Source: Planctomycetota bacterium
GTDB taxonomy: Bacteria; Planctomycetota; B15-G4
DNA: 64,000 bases
Assembly (NCBI GenBank): GCA_020638905.1
Contig: JACKHP010000022.1
Coordinates: 12,977 to 76,976 of the forward strand
Direction of reading: 5' to 3'
A program made the translations under genes and the position numbers. The notes beneath the pieces were generated by a model, which saw only the letters and a program-made list of their open reading frames with translations, was not told the DNA's origin and searched no databases. Within the stretch, counting starts at the first letter, position 1. Every line of letters begins with the position of its first letter. Positions 35,510 to 44,881 of this stretch are shown in pieces.

Positions 35510-36789
35510 GCGACGGAGAGACCCCCGCCGACGGGGGAGCGCCACGTCCGCCGGACGAGCGGAAGCCGAAGGCGCTGCCTGACATCGACTACGAGATCGT
35601 CTTCCCGGCCGACGCCGAGAAGCGCATGCGCGCAGTGCGTGGCGAGGCGGGAGCCGAGCAGACGGCCCCCGTGGAGACGGCATCCGACGGGGCGGCGTCC
35701 GTGGGCGGCGAGGATGCGCCGTCCCACGACCTCGACACCGACGAGGGCGCGGCGGGGACCGAACCGGCGTTCGCGCGGCGTCCCGACGCGCGGCCCAAGC
35801 CGATCATCGTGCGCGCCAAGGGCGAGGCGCGCGTGATCGGCAACGCGCGGCCCGGCGATCCGCTGGCGGTGCCCGACGAGGATGCCGGAGATCCCGACGC
35901 CGCGGCGTCCGACGCGCGCGAGGCCGACGCGCAGGCGTCCACGCCCGCGCCGACCGACTTCGAGCGTCCGGGCGGACCGCTCTCGCGCTACGACGCGCAC
36001 CTGGTCATGTACCACGACCCGCACAGCCTGCAGGCGGAGCAGTACCGCACCTGCCGCACGAACCTGACCGCGCTCAACAAGAGCGGCGCGCCGTGGACGA
36101 TCGTCGTCACGTCGAGCAAGGAAGGCGAGGGCAAGTCGGTCACCGCGAGCAACCTCGCGGTCTGCCTGGCCGAGCTGCCCGGCGCGCGCGTGTGCCTGCT
36201 CGACACCGACTTCCGCGCGCCCACCCAGGGCGCGGTGTTCGGCATCGAGAGCCCGGTCGGACTCCACGAGCTGCTCACCGGCGCGGCCTCGTGGAAGGAA
36301 GCCGTGCGCCCGACGGGCATCCCGGCGCTCGACGTGATCGTGGCCGGCAGCGAGCCGCCCAACTCGGCGGAGCTCCTCGGTGGCCCGCTGTTCTCCGACC
36401 TGCTCGAGGAACTCGGCCGGCGCTACACGTGGATCCTCGTGGACACGCCGCCGGTGAACCCGTTCACCGACGCGTGCGTGGTCTCGACCCGCGCCAACGG
36501 CACGCTCGTGGTGGTGCGCCTGCAGGAGACGCCGCGCGAGCTCGTGACGCGCACGATCGACGCGCTCACCACGGCCGGCGGGCGTGTCTTCGGCACCTTC
36601 CTGACCGGTGTCGTGCCCGATCGCGACGACGCCGAGCGGCAGGAGTACTATCGCGTCGAGGGCGAGAGCGGCGACGACGCCGAGCGCCGCCGGCAGCGTC
36701 AGAAGCTCGAGCGCAAGCTGCGGCGCCAGGAGCGCGCATGGCTCAAGAAGCGCCAGAAGAAGGAGCGCGCCGACCAGGAGACGGTCTAG
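35506..36789 (+). CDS. BY-kinase/CpsD-like ATPase with disordered N-terminus
   Basis: 427 residues. The first ~150 are acidic, Ala/Pro-rich and low complexity. Residues ~160-365 form a P-loop ATPase of the CpsD/CapB type: Walker A SSKEGEGKSVTASN, Walker A' LLDTDFRAPTQG, Walker B WILVDTPPVN. It lacks the membrane partner domain of Wzc-like proteins. The C-terminus is very basic (RQKLERKLRRQERAW), preceded by a Tyr pair in QEYYRVEG that could be autophosphorylated. Such proteins control polysaccharide synthesis; no glycan genes are nearby. Overlaps the acyl-CoA dehydrogenase gene by 4 bases. Confidence 0.83.
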   Translation: MSDGETPADGGAPRPPDERKPKALPDIDYEIVFPADAEKRMRAVRGEAGAEQTAPVETASDGAASVGGEDAPSHDLDTDEGAAGTEPAFARRPDARPKPIIVRAKGEARVIGNARPGDPLAVPDEDAGDPDAAASDAREADAQASTPAPTDFERPGGPLSRYDAHLVMYHDPHSLQAEQYRTCRTNLTALNKSGAPWTIVVTSSKEGEGKSVTASNLAVCLAELPGARVCLLDTDFRAPTQGAVFGIESPVGLHELLTGAASWKEAVRPTGIPALDVIVAGSEPPNSAELLGGPLFSDLLEELGRRYTWILVDTPPVNPFTDACVVSTRANGTLVVVRLQETPRELVTRTIDALTTAGGRVFGTFLTGVVPDRDDAERQEYYRVEGESGDDAERRRQRQKLERKLRRQERAWLKKRQKKERADQETV

Positions 36790-36791
36790 GC

Positions 36792-38081
36792 GTGGGCGCC
36801 GCCTCGCGCGGGCCGCTCGTCGGCGAGTCGTCCGTCCCGGGGGACAAGTCGGTCACGCACCGTGCGCTGCTGCTGGGTGCGCTGGCCGAGGGCGAGACGC
36901 GCGTGCGCGGCGCGCTGGACGCGGGCGACACGCGCTCGACGGCCGGCGTCGTGCGTGCGCTCGGCGCGTCCGTCGCGTGGGACGCGTCGGACGCGTGCTG
37001 CACGATCGTGGGCGTCGAGGCGCCGCGCTCGCCGCCGCACGCGCTCGACTGCGGCAACGCGGGCACGCTGGCGCGCCTGCTGCTCGGTCTGCTCGCCGGG
37101 CACGCGGGCCGCTGGACGTTCGACGGCGACGCCTCGCTGCGCGGTCGTCCCATGGGACGCGTGGTGCGTCCGCTCGCGGGTCTGGGCGCCGATCTGCGCG
37201 GCGAGCGTCTGCCGCTCGAGCTGCGCGGCTCACCCCTGCGCGGCGGACGCGTCGAGGTCCACGTCCCGTCGGCGCAGGTCAAGTCGGCGCTCATGCTCGC
37301 GGCGCTGCGTGCGGACGCGCCGCTCACCGTCGCGCAGCACGTCGCCACGCGCGACCACACCGAGCGCCTGCTGCCGCGCTTCGGGTTGCGCGTCGAGCGC
37401 GAGCCGGGAGCGGTGACCGTGCATCCCGGGCGCCCGCGCGGGACGACGATCGACGTGCCTGGCGATCCGTCGGCGGCGGCGTTCCTGGTCGTCGCGGCGC
37501 TGCTCGTCCCGGGCAGCGAGCTCGTGCTGCGCGACGTGGGGCTCTGGCCGCGGCGCACCGGCTTCCTGCGCGCGCTCGACCGTGCCGGTGCCGACGTGAC
37601 GCCGCTGCGCGTGCGCGCCGCCGACGACGCGAGCGACGACCCGCGCGGCGACCTGCGCGTCGTCTGCGGCGAGCTCGAGGCCTTCGAGATCGCGCCCGAC
37701 GACGTCCCCGACCTGGTGGACGAGCTGCCCGCCCTCGCGATCGCCGCGGCGCGCGCGCGCGGCACGAGCCGCTTCGCCGGCCTGGGCGAGCTGCGCGTCA
37801 AGGAGTCGGACCGCGTGCTCGCGCTGGCCGAGCTGCTCGCCACGCTCGGCGTACCCGTGCGCGTCGACGGCGATGCGCTCACGATCACGGGCGTGACGCG
37901 CTTCGTCGCGGCGCCGTCCACCGGACACGACGACCACCGCATCGCGCTGGCGGCCGCGGTGGCGCGCCTCGTCATGGGCGCGGCGCTGCCCGCCGAGATC
38001 CCCTCGGCCGACGTGAGCTTTCCGGGCTTCGTGGGTGCCGTCGAACGCCTGCGCGCCCCGAGCGCGCGAACGGGCTGGTAG
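36792..38081 (+). CDS. aroA: 3-phosphoshikimate 1-carboxyvinyltransferase (EPSP synthase)
   Basis: 429 residues, GTG start two bases after the previous stop. All family signatures are present: SVPGDKSVTHRALLLGAL, CGNAGTLARLLLGLLAG, DGDASLRGRPMGR, PSAQVKSALMLAAL, RDHTERLL, PGDPSAAAFLVVAALL, DELPALAIAAA, LRVKESDR and GHDDHRIALAAA. It condenses shikimate-3-phosphate with phosphoenolpyruvate in aromatic amino acid synthesis, in the cytoplasm. The N-terminus is short but complete. Confidence 0.96.
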   Translation: MGAASRGPLVGESSVPGDKSVTHRALLLGALAEGETRVRGALDAGDTRSTAGVVRALGASVAWDASDACCTIVGVEAPRSPPHALDCGNAGTLARLLLGLLAGHAGRWTFDGDASLRGRPMGRVVRPLAGLGADLRGERLPLELRGSPLRGGRVEVHVPSAQVKSALMLAALRADAPLTVAQHVATRDHTERLLPRFGLRVEREPGAVTVHPGRPRGTTIDVPGDPSAAAFLVVAALLVPGSELVLRDVGLWPRRTGFLRALDRAGADVTPLRVRAADDASDDPRGDLRVVCGELEAFEIAPDDVPDLVDELPALAIAAARARGTSRFAGLGELRVKESDRVLALAELLATLGVPVRVDGDALTITGVTRFVAAPSTGHDDHRIALAAAVARLVMGAALPAEIPSADVSFPGFVGAVERLRAPSARTGW

Positions 38082-38084
38082 ACT
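38079..38084 (+). promoter_or_regulatory. possible -10 (TAGACT) of a near-leaderless transcript
   Basis: TAGACT overlaps the aroA stop codon and ends 7 bases before ATG 38092, so transcription would begin at the start codon. Confidence 0.35.
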
Positions 38085-38091
38085 CCGGGGC

Positions 38092-40611
38092 ATGTTGCGC
38101 GACCACCGACTGACGTGTTGTCTCGTCCTGTCCACGGCCGCGACGGCCGCGGCCCAGGGGCCCGTGACGGGTCTCGACTATCCCGGTGCCCAGGTCGCGG
38201 ACGCGGCCTACGGCCAGTTCCGCATCGCGGACCTCGACGGCGACGGGTACGACGACGTCGTCTCGAAGCTCATCGACGGGGTGCAGATCGAGCGCAGCCT
38301 GGGCGACGGACGCGTCCAGCGGTTCGCCGCGACGTACCCCGCGGGCGTGAACGTGAGCTTCGGTCTCGAGCTGATCGACTGGAACGGAGACGGCGCGCTC
38401 GACGTCGCGGCAGTCAGCGCCGGCCCGAGCGCCTTCCTCTTCCTGTTCGGCGACGGCCAGGGCGGCGGCCTCGACGACGTGATGCAGAGCCTGGCCTCCG
38501 ACGGGGCCGGGCACGCCGGCCTGGGCGCGGGCGACCTCGACGGCGACGGCCACGCCGACCTGCTCACCGCGGACAGCGTGGTCGGTCTCCTGGCCAGCCT
38601 GGGCGACGGGACCGGGGCCGTCGCCGATGTGGTCGCGTCGTCCACGGGCCTCGCGCTGAGCCTGCCGGAGCTGGCCGACCTCGATCTCGACGGCGTGCTC
38701 GACGTCGTCGCGCGCGGCACCGCCGGGGGCGATCACGAACTCACCGTGTTGCGGGGCGACGGCGCGGGCGGCTTCGCGGTCTGGCAGCACCTCCCCGCCT
38801 CGGCCAACGTGCGGTTCGTGCTGGGCGACTTCGACGAGGACGGCGCGCCCGACGTGGTGTCGGCTTCGTCCGACGGCGGCACGCTCACGCCGTGGCTCAA
38901 CGAGGGCGGGCTGCTCGTCGCCAGCGCGGGAGTGCCCACCCCTGCCACCGGTTCGCTCGCCGCGGGCGACCTCGACGGCGACGGGCACCTCGACGTGCTC
39001 GCGTCGACGTTCCCGCACGCGATCTGCGTGCACCGCGGAGACGGACGGGGCGGCCTGGCGACGGCCACGGTGAGCGAGACGCCCGACTCAGCGGGCGAGG
39101 TGTCCGTGCTCCAACTCGACGGGGACGGCCTGCCCGACCTCGTCACGAACGGCGGACTCGCTCCGGCGGGCACGGTCTTCCACACCGGCGCGGGGGGAGG
39201 TTTTCTGCGCCTCGCCCCCGTGATCGACCTCGGTGCGCCGCTGAGCGGCCTCGCGGCGGGCGACCTCGACGGCGACGGCCGCCTCGACGTGGCGGCCTGC
39301 GCCGAGTCCGAGCCGATGCTGTGGATCCTGCCGGGTACGGGCACCGAGCACTTCGGCGCGCCGGTGGCCTACGCCCTGGGCGAGGACGCGGGCGCCGTGG
39401 CCATCGGCGACGTGACCGCCGACGGGATGCCCGACGTCGTGGTCGGCCTGACCGACCCCTCCACGCCCGGCATCGAACTGCTCGCCAACGACGGAACCGG
39501 CGGGCTGCTCGCGCCCGAGTTCCACGCCACCGGCAAGACGGTGGTCGGCGTGGCCCTGCACGACATGGACGCCGACGGCGTGCTCGACGTGCTCACGCTC
39601 GACCGCGCCGAGGCCAAGCTCTCGCTGCTGCTCGCCGACGGTGCGGGCGGCCTGGCCTTCCTGCACGACTGGCCCACCGGCTTCCAGCCCGCCGATCTCG
39701 CGGTGGACGACGTCGACGGCGACGCCGTGCCCGACGCGCTCGTGGTCTGCGAGGGCAGCGACGCGATGACCGTCCTGCTGGGACGCGGCGACGGCACGGG
39801 CAGCTTGGTGTCCGCCTCGCCCGTGCCGCTGGTCGCCGACGTGCACGGCTTCGACCTGGCCGACCTCGACCTCGACGGCGACCTCGACGTGGCGCTGGCC
39901 CGTCCATCCCTCGGCGGACGCATGCTCGTGTACAGCAACGACGGGGCGGGGCACTTCCTGCCGGCCCTCGACGATCCGTCGGTCGAGGCGCTCGACGCCG
40001 TGATCACCGACGTCGACCAGGACGGCCTGCCCGACGTGGTCACCGTCGGTCCGGCGTGCGTGGGCGTGCACCGAGGTCGCGCGCGCGGCGGGTTCGAGCG
40101 CGTGCAGCAGTACGCGACGCGCGGCAAGGCGAACGCCCCGACCGCCGACGTCCTGGCCGTCGACCTGGAGGGCTCGGGGTTCCCCGACCTCCTCACGCGC
40201 GCCTCGAGCGCATCGCCCTCGTCCACCGGGCCGATCACCGTGCTGCCCAACCGCCACTCGCCGTGGTGGCGCCTCTCGACGGGCGCATCGGCGGGTCCCG
40301 CGCTCTCGCTCATCGGTCCGCTCACGCCGGACAGCGAGCTGCAGCTCGACCTCTCCGACGGCACACCCTCGGGCGTCGCCTGGGTCGTGGTGGGGCTCGG
40401 CTGGGCCGGCCTGCCCCTGGGCGGCGGCGTGCTGGCGCCGACGCCGGACGTCGTGCTTCTCCTCGCGCTGGACGGTCAGGGCGCCGCGCACGCGCGGGCC
40501 CACTGGCCCGGGGCCCTGCCCGCGAGCACGCCGTTCTGGGTGCAGCCGTGGAGCGCTTCGCCGCCGACGCCCGGCGACGCCGTGCTGGGCGTGACCGCGG
40601 ACGATCCGTAG
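38092..40611 (+). CDS. giant secreted FG-GAP/VCBS propeller with C-terminal module
   Basis: 839 residues. Signal peptide to about residue 22 (ATAAAQGP). More than ten VCBS/FG-GAP units with calcium loops DLDGDGYDDVV, DLDGDGHADLL, DLDLDGVLDVV and similar, probably two stacked propellers. The end carries a variant of the shared module, GLPLGGGVLAPTPDVVL, with W-x-QPW near the terminus. Likely cell-surface adhesion or binding. No ribosome-binding site precedes the ATG. Confidence 0.87.
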   Translation: MLRDHRLTCCLVLSTAATAAAQGPVTGLDYPGAQVADAAYGQFRIADLDGDGYDDVVSKLIDGVQIERSLGDGRVQRFAATYPAGVNVSFGLELIDWNGDGALDVAAVSAGPSAFLFLFGDGQGGGLDDVMQSLASDGAGHAGLGAGDLDGDGHADLLTADSVVGLLASLGDGTGAVADVVASSTGLALSLPELADLDLDGVLDVVARGTAGGDHELTVLRGDGAGGFAVWQHLPASANVRFVLGDFDEDGAPDVVSASSDGGTLTPWLNEGGLLVASAGVPTPATGSLAAGDLDGDGHLDVLASTFPHAICVHRGDGRGGLATATVSETPDSAGEVSVLQLDGDGLPDLVTNGGLAPAGTVFHTGAGGGFLRLAPVIDLGAPLSGLAAGDLDGDGRLDVAACAESEPMLWILPGTGTEHFGAPVAYALGEDAGAVAIGDVTADGMPDVVVGLTDPSTPGIELLANDGTGGLLAPEFHATGKTVVGVALHDMDADGVLDVLTLDRAEAKLSLLLADGAGGLAFLHDWPTGFQPADLAVDDVDGDAVPDALVVCEGSDAMTVLLGRGDGTGSLVSASPVPLVADVHGFDLADLDLDGDLDVALARPSLGGRMLVYSNDGAGHFLPALDDPSVEALDAVITDVDQDGLPDVVTVGPACVGVHRGRARGGFERVQQYATRGKANAPTADVLAVDLEGSGFPDLLTRASSASPSSTGPITVLPNRHSPWWRLSTGASAGPALSLIGPLTPDSELQLDLSDGTPSGVAWVVVGLGWAGLPLGGGVLAPTPDVVLLLALDGQGAAHARAHWPGALPASTPFWVQPWSASPPTPGDAVLGVTADDP

Positions 40612-40729
40612 CCCGGCACGCGTCGCTCCGTTCGAGCACGGCGCGCGTCATCCCCCGGCCGTTGGGATGTTCGTGACCGAAGTGCGAGACTCCGCATCCG
40701 ACGCCGTTCCCCGCGCAAGGACGAGACCC

Positions 40730-41140
40730 ATGACCGACGCCGCATCCACCACGCTCGAAGACTGGGGCAAGCTGCTGCTGCGCCTCTCGCTGGGCGGCCT
40801 GATGTTGTTCCACGGCATCGGCAAGCTGGGTTCGGGAGGCATCGACGGCATCACGCAGATGGTGACCGCCAAGGGCCTGCCCGAGGCCGTCGCCTACGGC
40901 GTGTACGTGGGCGAGGTCGTCGCGCCGATCCTGATCATCGCGGGACTGCTGACGCGCCTGGCCGGCTTCGTGTTCGCCTTCAACATGGCGATCGCGATCT
41001 GGCTCGCGCACTCGGCCGACCTGCTCACGCTGACCGAGATGGGCGCTCCGAAGCTCGAACTCCAGTACCTCTACCTGATCGGCGGTCTCGCCATCGGCTG
41101 CCTCGGCGGCGGACGCCTCGTGATCGGCAAGCGCGGCTGA
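40730..41140 (+). CDS. DoxX family membrane protein
   Basis: 136 residues from ATG 40730, AAGGA about 8 bases upstream. Four membrane helices and the DoxX signatures RLSLGGLMLFHGIGKL near residue 16, LPEAVAYGVYVGEVVAPI and GFVFAFNMAIAIWLAH. Family members are small quinone- or redox-linked membrane proteins of varied role. Stands alone before the convergent propeller gene. Confidence 0.85.
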   Translation: MTDAASTTLEDWGKLLLRLSLGGLMLFHGIGKLGSGGIDGITQMVTAKGLPEAVAYGVYVGEVVAPILIIAGLLTRLAGFVFAFNMAIAIWLAHSADLLTLTEMGAPKLELQYLYLIGGLAIGCLGGGRLVIGKRG

Positions 41141-41158
41141 CGCGCGGCGCGCCGCGCG
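41141..41158. terminator. 18-base GC palindrome between convergent genes
   Basis: CGCGCGGCG followed by its exact reverse complement CGCCGCGCG directly after the DoxX stop. It may act as a transcript end for both strands; a zero-length loop makes this weak. Confidence 0.35.
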
Positions 41159-41199
41159 GCGCACCCGAGCACGGCTTCGCCGGAGCGCGGGTCCTCCGC

Positions 41200-42909
41200 T
41201 CAGCCGCCGAACGTGAGCACGAGCGCGGGCGTCAGCGCGCTGCCCCTGATCGCGCCCGGGTCGGCCTCGGCGCCCTGCAGCCAGAGCTCGAAGCCGCACA
41301 GCCACGTGTCGTAGGGGATCGCGAGGGGCAGCGCGAGCGACGGCGTGGGCAGTCCCACGATGGGCACGGTCACGAGCGGATCGGTGTGCAGCGTGCCGCC
41401 CTTGAAGGGCAGCGAGGCCTGGGCGAGGCCGAGGAACAGCACGGCGAGCGTGGGCGTCCCGGCGCTGTTGCCGAAGGTGATCGTCGTGCTGCCGCCGATC
41501 TCCGGCGGCGCGCTCGCCGTGAGTGCCGGGACGCCGAGCGTGCCGGCGAGTCCCGCGCCGAAGGGCGTCGCGCTCGCGAACGCGTCGACGGTCGAGAACG
41601 TGCGCATGCCGCCCACGGAGCCCGCCACGCCGTCGACGTACGGCGTCCCGGCGGCGAAGTCGGGCACGCCGTCGTGGGTGATGTCGGCGAGCGACGTGAC
41701 CGACCATCCCAGGCCCGCGCCGGGCGAGAGCGTGATCGCCGCCCACATCTCCGCGAGCGTGAGCCCGTCGTGGATCGAGACCCGACCGGCGTCGGGCGCG
41801 AGGACGGGGAAGAACGCGTTCCAGCCCGGCTCGCCCACGAGGATCTCGGGGATGCCGTCGAGGTCGAGGTCGGGCATGCCGGCCACGTCGTGACCGAAGC
41901 GGTTGCCGGCGCTCGCACCGACCGCCACCGCGCCGCCCGCGGCGGTCGTCGTGACCCGTCCCTTCTCGCCGTCCCAGCCGGGACTTCCGAGCGCGGCGTC
42001 GAGGTCGCCGTCGAGGTCGAGATCGCCCACCGAGGCCAGCGCGGCGCCGAGGCGATCGCCGAGCGCGAAGCCGTGCGCGTACCAGAGCAGCATCCCCGTG
42101 CGGGTGACGCACACGGCGCGGCCTTCGTCGGGGATGTCGCCCGCGAAGGTGACCGCGCCGTCGAAGTCGGGCTCGCCGACCAGGATGTCGTCCTCGCCGT
42201 CGGCGTCGAAGTCGAGGAAGTCGACGTCCCAGCCCGCGTGCGAGCCCGGTTGGATGCCGTGGTACGGCGTGTCGATCGTGATCAGGTCGGGCGCGTAGAT
42301 CTCGAGCCGTCTCACCGAACCGCACTCGAGGAGTCCGCCCACCGTCGCGCGTGGCGCGCCGCACAGCAGCTCGAGCACGCCGTTGGCGTTCGTGTCGCCG
42401 CCGCCCGCGAGCGACCAGCCCGTGTCGTCGTCGGTCGAGAACTCGAGGTCGCGCAGGAGCGCGCCGTCGGCGCCGCCGTAGAGGCGGATGCGGTCGTAGT
42501 CGGCGCCCACGTGGTACCCGGGCGCGCTCGCGGCCACGTCGCAGAAGCCGTCCCCGTCGACGTCGCCGAGACCGGTCACCGCGTGGCCGAAGCGCTCGCC
42601 CGGGCCGGTCGACGACCACGAGAAGAGGATCTCGCCCGTGCGTCCCGAGCGCACGACGATGCGTCCCGTCGAGTGGAACAGGAAGAAGTCGGCGTCGGGC
42701 GCGCCGAAGATCACGTCGCTGACGCCGTCGCCGTCGACGTCCCCCGCATCGGCGATCGACGACCCGGCGGACGTGTCGGGCGCGCTGTCGGTGAAGAGCC
42801 CGAGGGTCGTCTGGGCCGACGACGCGGAGGCGAGCATTCCGAGGGCCGCGAGCGCGGTGGCGGCGGACGATCCGAGACGCGAGGACGACGAGGAGGCGGG
42901 CGACGGCAT
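41200..42909 (-). CDS. secreted FG-GAP propeller with PFKGG C-terminal module
   Basis: 569 residues from ATG 42909 with GGGAG 7 bases upstream; Ser/Ala-rich signal peptide ending SSAQTT. About seven blades, several with calcium loops (DVDGDGVSDVIFGAP, DLDLDGDLDAALGSPG, DLDLDGIPEILVGEPG). The end has SLPFKGGTLHTDPLVTVP, a divergent copy of the shared module, and WLCGFELWLQGAEAD. Envelope or extracellular. Confidence 0.86.
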   Translation of the reverse strand: MPSPASSSSSRLGSSAATALAALGMLASASSAQTTLGLFTDSAPDTSAGSSIADAGDVDGDGVSDVIFGAPDADFFLFHSTGRIVVRSGRTGEILFSWSSTGPGERFGHAVTGLGDVDGDGFCDVAASAPGYHVGADYDRIRLYGGADGALLRDLEFSTDDDTGWSLAGGGDTNANGVLELLCGAPRATVGGLLECGSVRRLEIYAPDLITIDTPYHGIQPGSHAGWDVDFLDFDADGEDDILVGEPDFDGAVTFAGDIPDEGRAVCVTRTGMLLWYAHGFALGDRLGAALASVGDLDLDGDLDAALGSPGWDGEKGRVTTTAAGGAVAVGASAGNRFGHDVAGMPDLDLDGIPEILVGEPGWNAFFPVLAPDAGRVSIHDGLTLAEMWAAITLSPGAGLGWSVTSLADITHDGVPDFAAGTPYVDGVAGSVGGMRTFSTVDAFASATPFGAGLAGTLGVPALTASAPPEIGGSTTITFGNSAGTPTLAVLFLGLAQASLPFKGGTLHTDPLVTVPIVGLPTPSLALPLAIPYDTWLCGFELWLQGAEADPGAIRGSALTPALVLTFGG

Positions 42910-43182
42910 GGGCGGACTCCCGGAGAGCGAGGCGGCTCGAGGAGAATCCACGGAGGCCCGGGCGCGTCTCGCGGAGTCGTCTGGGGCGCGATCGGTCCGT
43001 GCATGGGACGATGGCCGGCCGAGACGCGCCGCCTGGTGCCCGTCGACGGGCAGGCCGGGATCGCGGTGTCCTGCATCGCGCGCCCCGTCCAGAGGGCGGT
43101 CACGGAGTCCACGATATGGACACGCCTGCACGACCGGGGCCGCCCCTCGGGCCGTGGAGGCCACTCGACGCGCTGCCTGTGA

Positions 43183-43199
43183 TTGGCACGTCCGTTGCA
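43183..43199 (+). promoter_or_regulatory. sigma-54 (RpoN) promoter
   Basis: TTGGCACG, four bases, TTGCA: an exact match to the -24/-12 consensus, with the invariant GG and GC separated by exactly ten bases. The predicted transcription start is about 43210, 50 bases before ATG 43260 and its GGAG site. Sigma-54 promoters need an enhancer-binding activator; none is encoded in the window. Confidence 0.85.
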
Positions 43200-43259
43200 A
43201 TGATCGGCCTGAGCCCGATTCCGGACTCGATCCGCAGTCCCCCGTTCGGAGACACCCCG

Positions 43260-44774
43260 ATGCGCCTCCTTGCTTCCCACCTCCTCTCCCGATCCCTGCC
43301 CGTCGTGCTGGGCGCGCTCGTCCTCGTCCCGACGGCCGATGCCGGCGACGACGTGGTCCTGATCCAGTTCCTGTCGTCCACCGGAGCCGACGCCGACGGC
43401 ACGGCCCGCGCACGCTGGCGCGACAAGGGCGACTCGCTCGACTTCTCGGTCGAGCTCGAGCACCTGGGCTCGGGGACCTACGACCTCTTCGTGGCCGACG
43501 TCCAGCGCGGCAGCATCTCGGTCGACGGGACCGGCTTCGGCGAGATCGAGTTCAAGACGCCGCTCGACGACCCCAAGCCGCTCTTCGACTTCGACGTCCT
43601 CGGAGAGTCGATCGAGGTGCGCCAGGATGCGACGACGTTCTTCAGCGACGTCTTCGCTCCCGGTGAGGGCGGCGGTGGAGGGGGCGGCGGCGGATCGTCG
43701 AAGACCAAGACCGAGGTGTACATGGTGAACGTCGGTCCCGACGCCAATGCCAAGGGACGCCTGCGCTACGAGACGAAGTCGAACGAGCTGCGCTTCTCCG
43801 TGAACGTCGAGCACCTGGACGCCGGGGTCTACGACCTCGTCGTGGGTGGCAGCACGGTGGCCACGTTCGACACGACGGGACTGCCCGAGGTCGAGCTGCA
43901 GTTCCGCGATCCGCCGGACGACTCGCCGTCGGACGAGGCGGGCGAGATCAAGCTCGCGCTCGACTTCGATCCGCTCGGGCGCCAGGTCGACGTCGTGTCC
44001 GGCGAGACCACGTACCTCACCGGCGTCCAGCCGGGAGCCTCGTCCAAGGGCTCGCCCTCGAAGCCGAAGCAGGTGTCCAAGGACGTCGGCAAGAAGAAGG
44101 GTGACGCGTTGCTCGTGAAGCTCCTCGACCTCGGCGTGCTGAGCGGGGCGAAGGGCACGATGAAGCTCGCCGCCAAGTCCGACGAGAGCGAGTTCGAGGT
44201 CGAGATCGAGCACGTGGTCGACGGTTCGTACTCCCTGTGCGTCGGCGACGTCGAGCGCGGTGTGATCGTCGTCACGGCGGGCGAAGGACGGCTCGACTTC
44301 TCGACGTCGCCCGAGGCCGGGCAGCTGTCGCTCGACTTCGCGGTCAAGGGTGAGCTCGTGCAGGTCAAGCTCGACGGCGACGCGATCCTGGCCAACGTGT
44401 TCCCCACCTCGGTGCAGGGCGCCCTCGGCAAGTTCAAGAAGGAGAGCTCGAAGGCGACGCGCGTCGTGCGCAACCTCACGAACGCGGGCACCGACCTCGA
44501 CGCCCGCGGCGTCGTCAAGTGGACGCTCGCGAAGAACGGCCGCGAGCGCCTCAAGCTCGTCGCCCAGGATCTCTTCGCGGGCGAGTACCCGGTGCTCGTC
44601 GACGACGTCCTGCGCGGCACGCTCGTCGTCTCGAAGGACGACGGCAACGCGAAGCTCCTGTTTGACTCGAAGGGCGGCGGCAAGTCCGTGCTGCTCGACT
44701 TCGACGTCCTCGGGTCTGTCGTGCGCGTCGTCGACGGGAGCGAGGCCACGGTGCTCGAGGCCACCGTCGAGTGA
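43260..44774 (+). CDS. secreted protein with four tandem beta-repeats
   Basis: 504 residues. Signal peptide to about residue 28 (VPTADAG). Four repeats of ~100-110 residues; each pairs a strand set like ARWRDKGDSLDFSVELEHL, GTYDLFVADVQRG with a closing FDFDVLGESIEV (variants LDFDPLGRQVDV, LDFAVKGELVQV, LDFDVLGSVVRV). A nine-Gly linker separates repeats 1 and 2 and a Lys/Ser linker precedes repeat 3. No enzyme motif. Family not recognised; the regular repeats suggest an extracellular structural protein. Driven by the sigma-54 promoter upstream and followed by a strong hairpin. Confidence 0.82.
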   Translation: MRLLASHLLSRSLPVVLGALVLVPTADAGDDVVLIQFLSSTGADADGTARARWRDKGDSLDFSVELEHLGSGTYDLFVADVQRGSISVDGTGFGEIEFKTPLDDPKPLFDFDVLGESIEVRQDATTFFSDVFAPGEGGGGGGGGGSSKTKTEVYMVNVGPDANAKGRLRYETKSNELRFSVNVEHLDAGVYDLVVGGSTVATFDTTGLPEVELQFRDPPDDSPSDEAGEIKLALDFDPLGRQVDVVSGETTYLTGVQPGASSKGSPSKPKQVSKDVGKKKGDALLVKLLDLGVLSGAKGTMKLAAKSDESEFEVEIEHVVDGSYSLCVGDVERGVIVVTAGEGRLDFSTSPEAGQLSLDFAVKGELVQVKLDGDAILANVFPTSVQGALGKFKKESSKATRVVRNLTNAGTDLDARGVVKWTLAKNGRERLKLVAQDLFAGEYPVLVDDVLRGTLVVSKDDGNAKLLFDSKGGGKSVLLDFDVLGSVVRVVDGSEATVLEATVE

Positions 44775-44787
44775 ATTGGCCTTCCGG

Positions 44788-44817
44788 GGCGGCGTGCCCA
44801 CGCGAGAGCACGCCGCC
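44788..44817. terminator. 10-bp hairpin after the repeat-protein gene
   Basis: GGCGGCGTGC pairs perfectly with GCACGCCGCC around a 10-base loop, 13 bases after the stop, followed by a short T-containing stretch. The convergent gene ends 65 bases on, so it may work both ways. Confidence 0.65.
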
Positions 44818-44881
44818 TTGACGTTGGGTCCTCCGCGTCGCTCCGAGCTCCGGCCGGTGCGACGCGGAGGACGCGTCCCGT

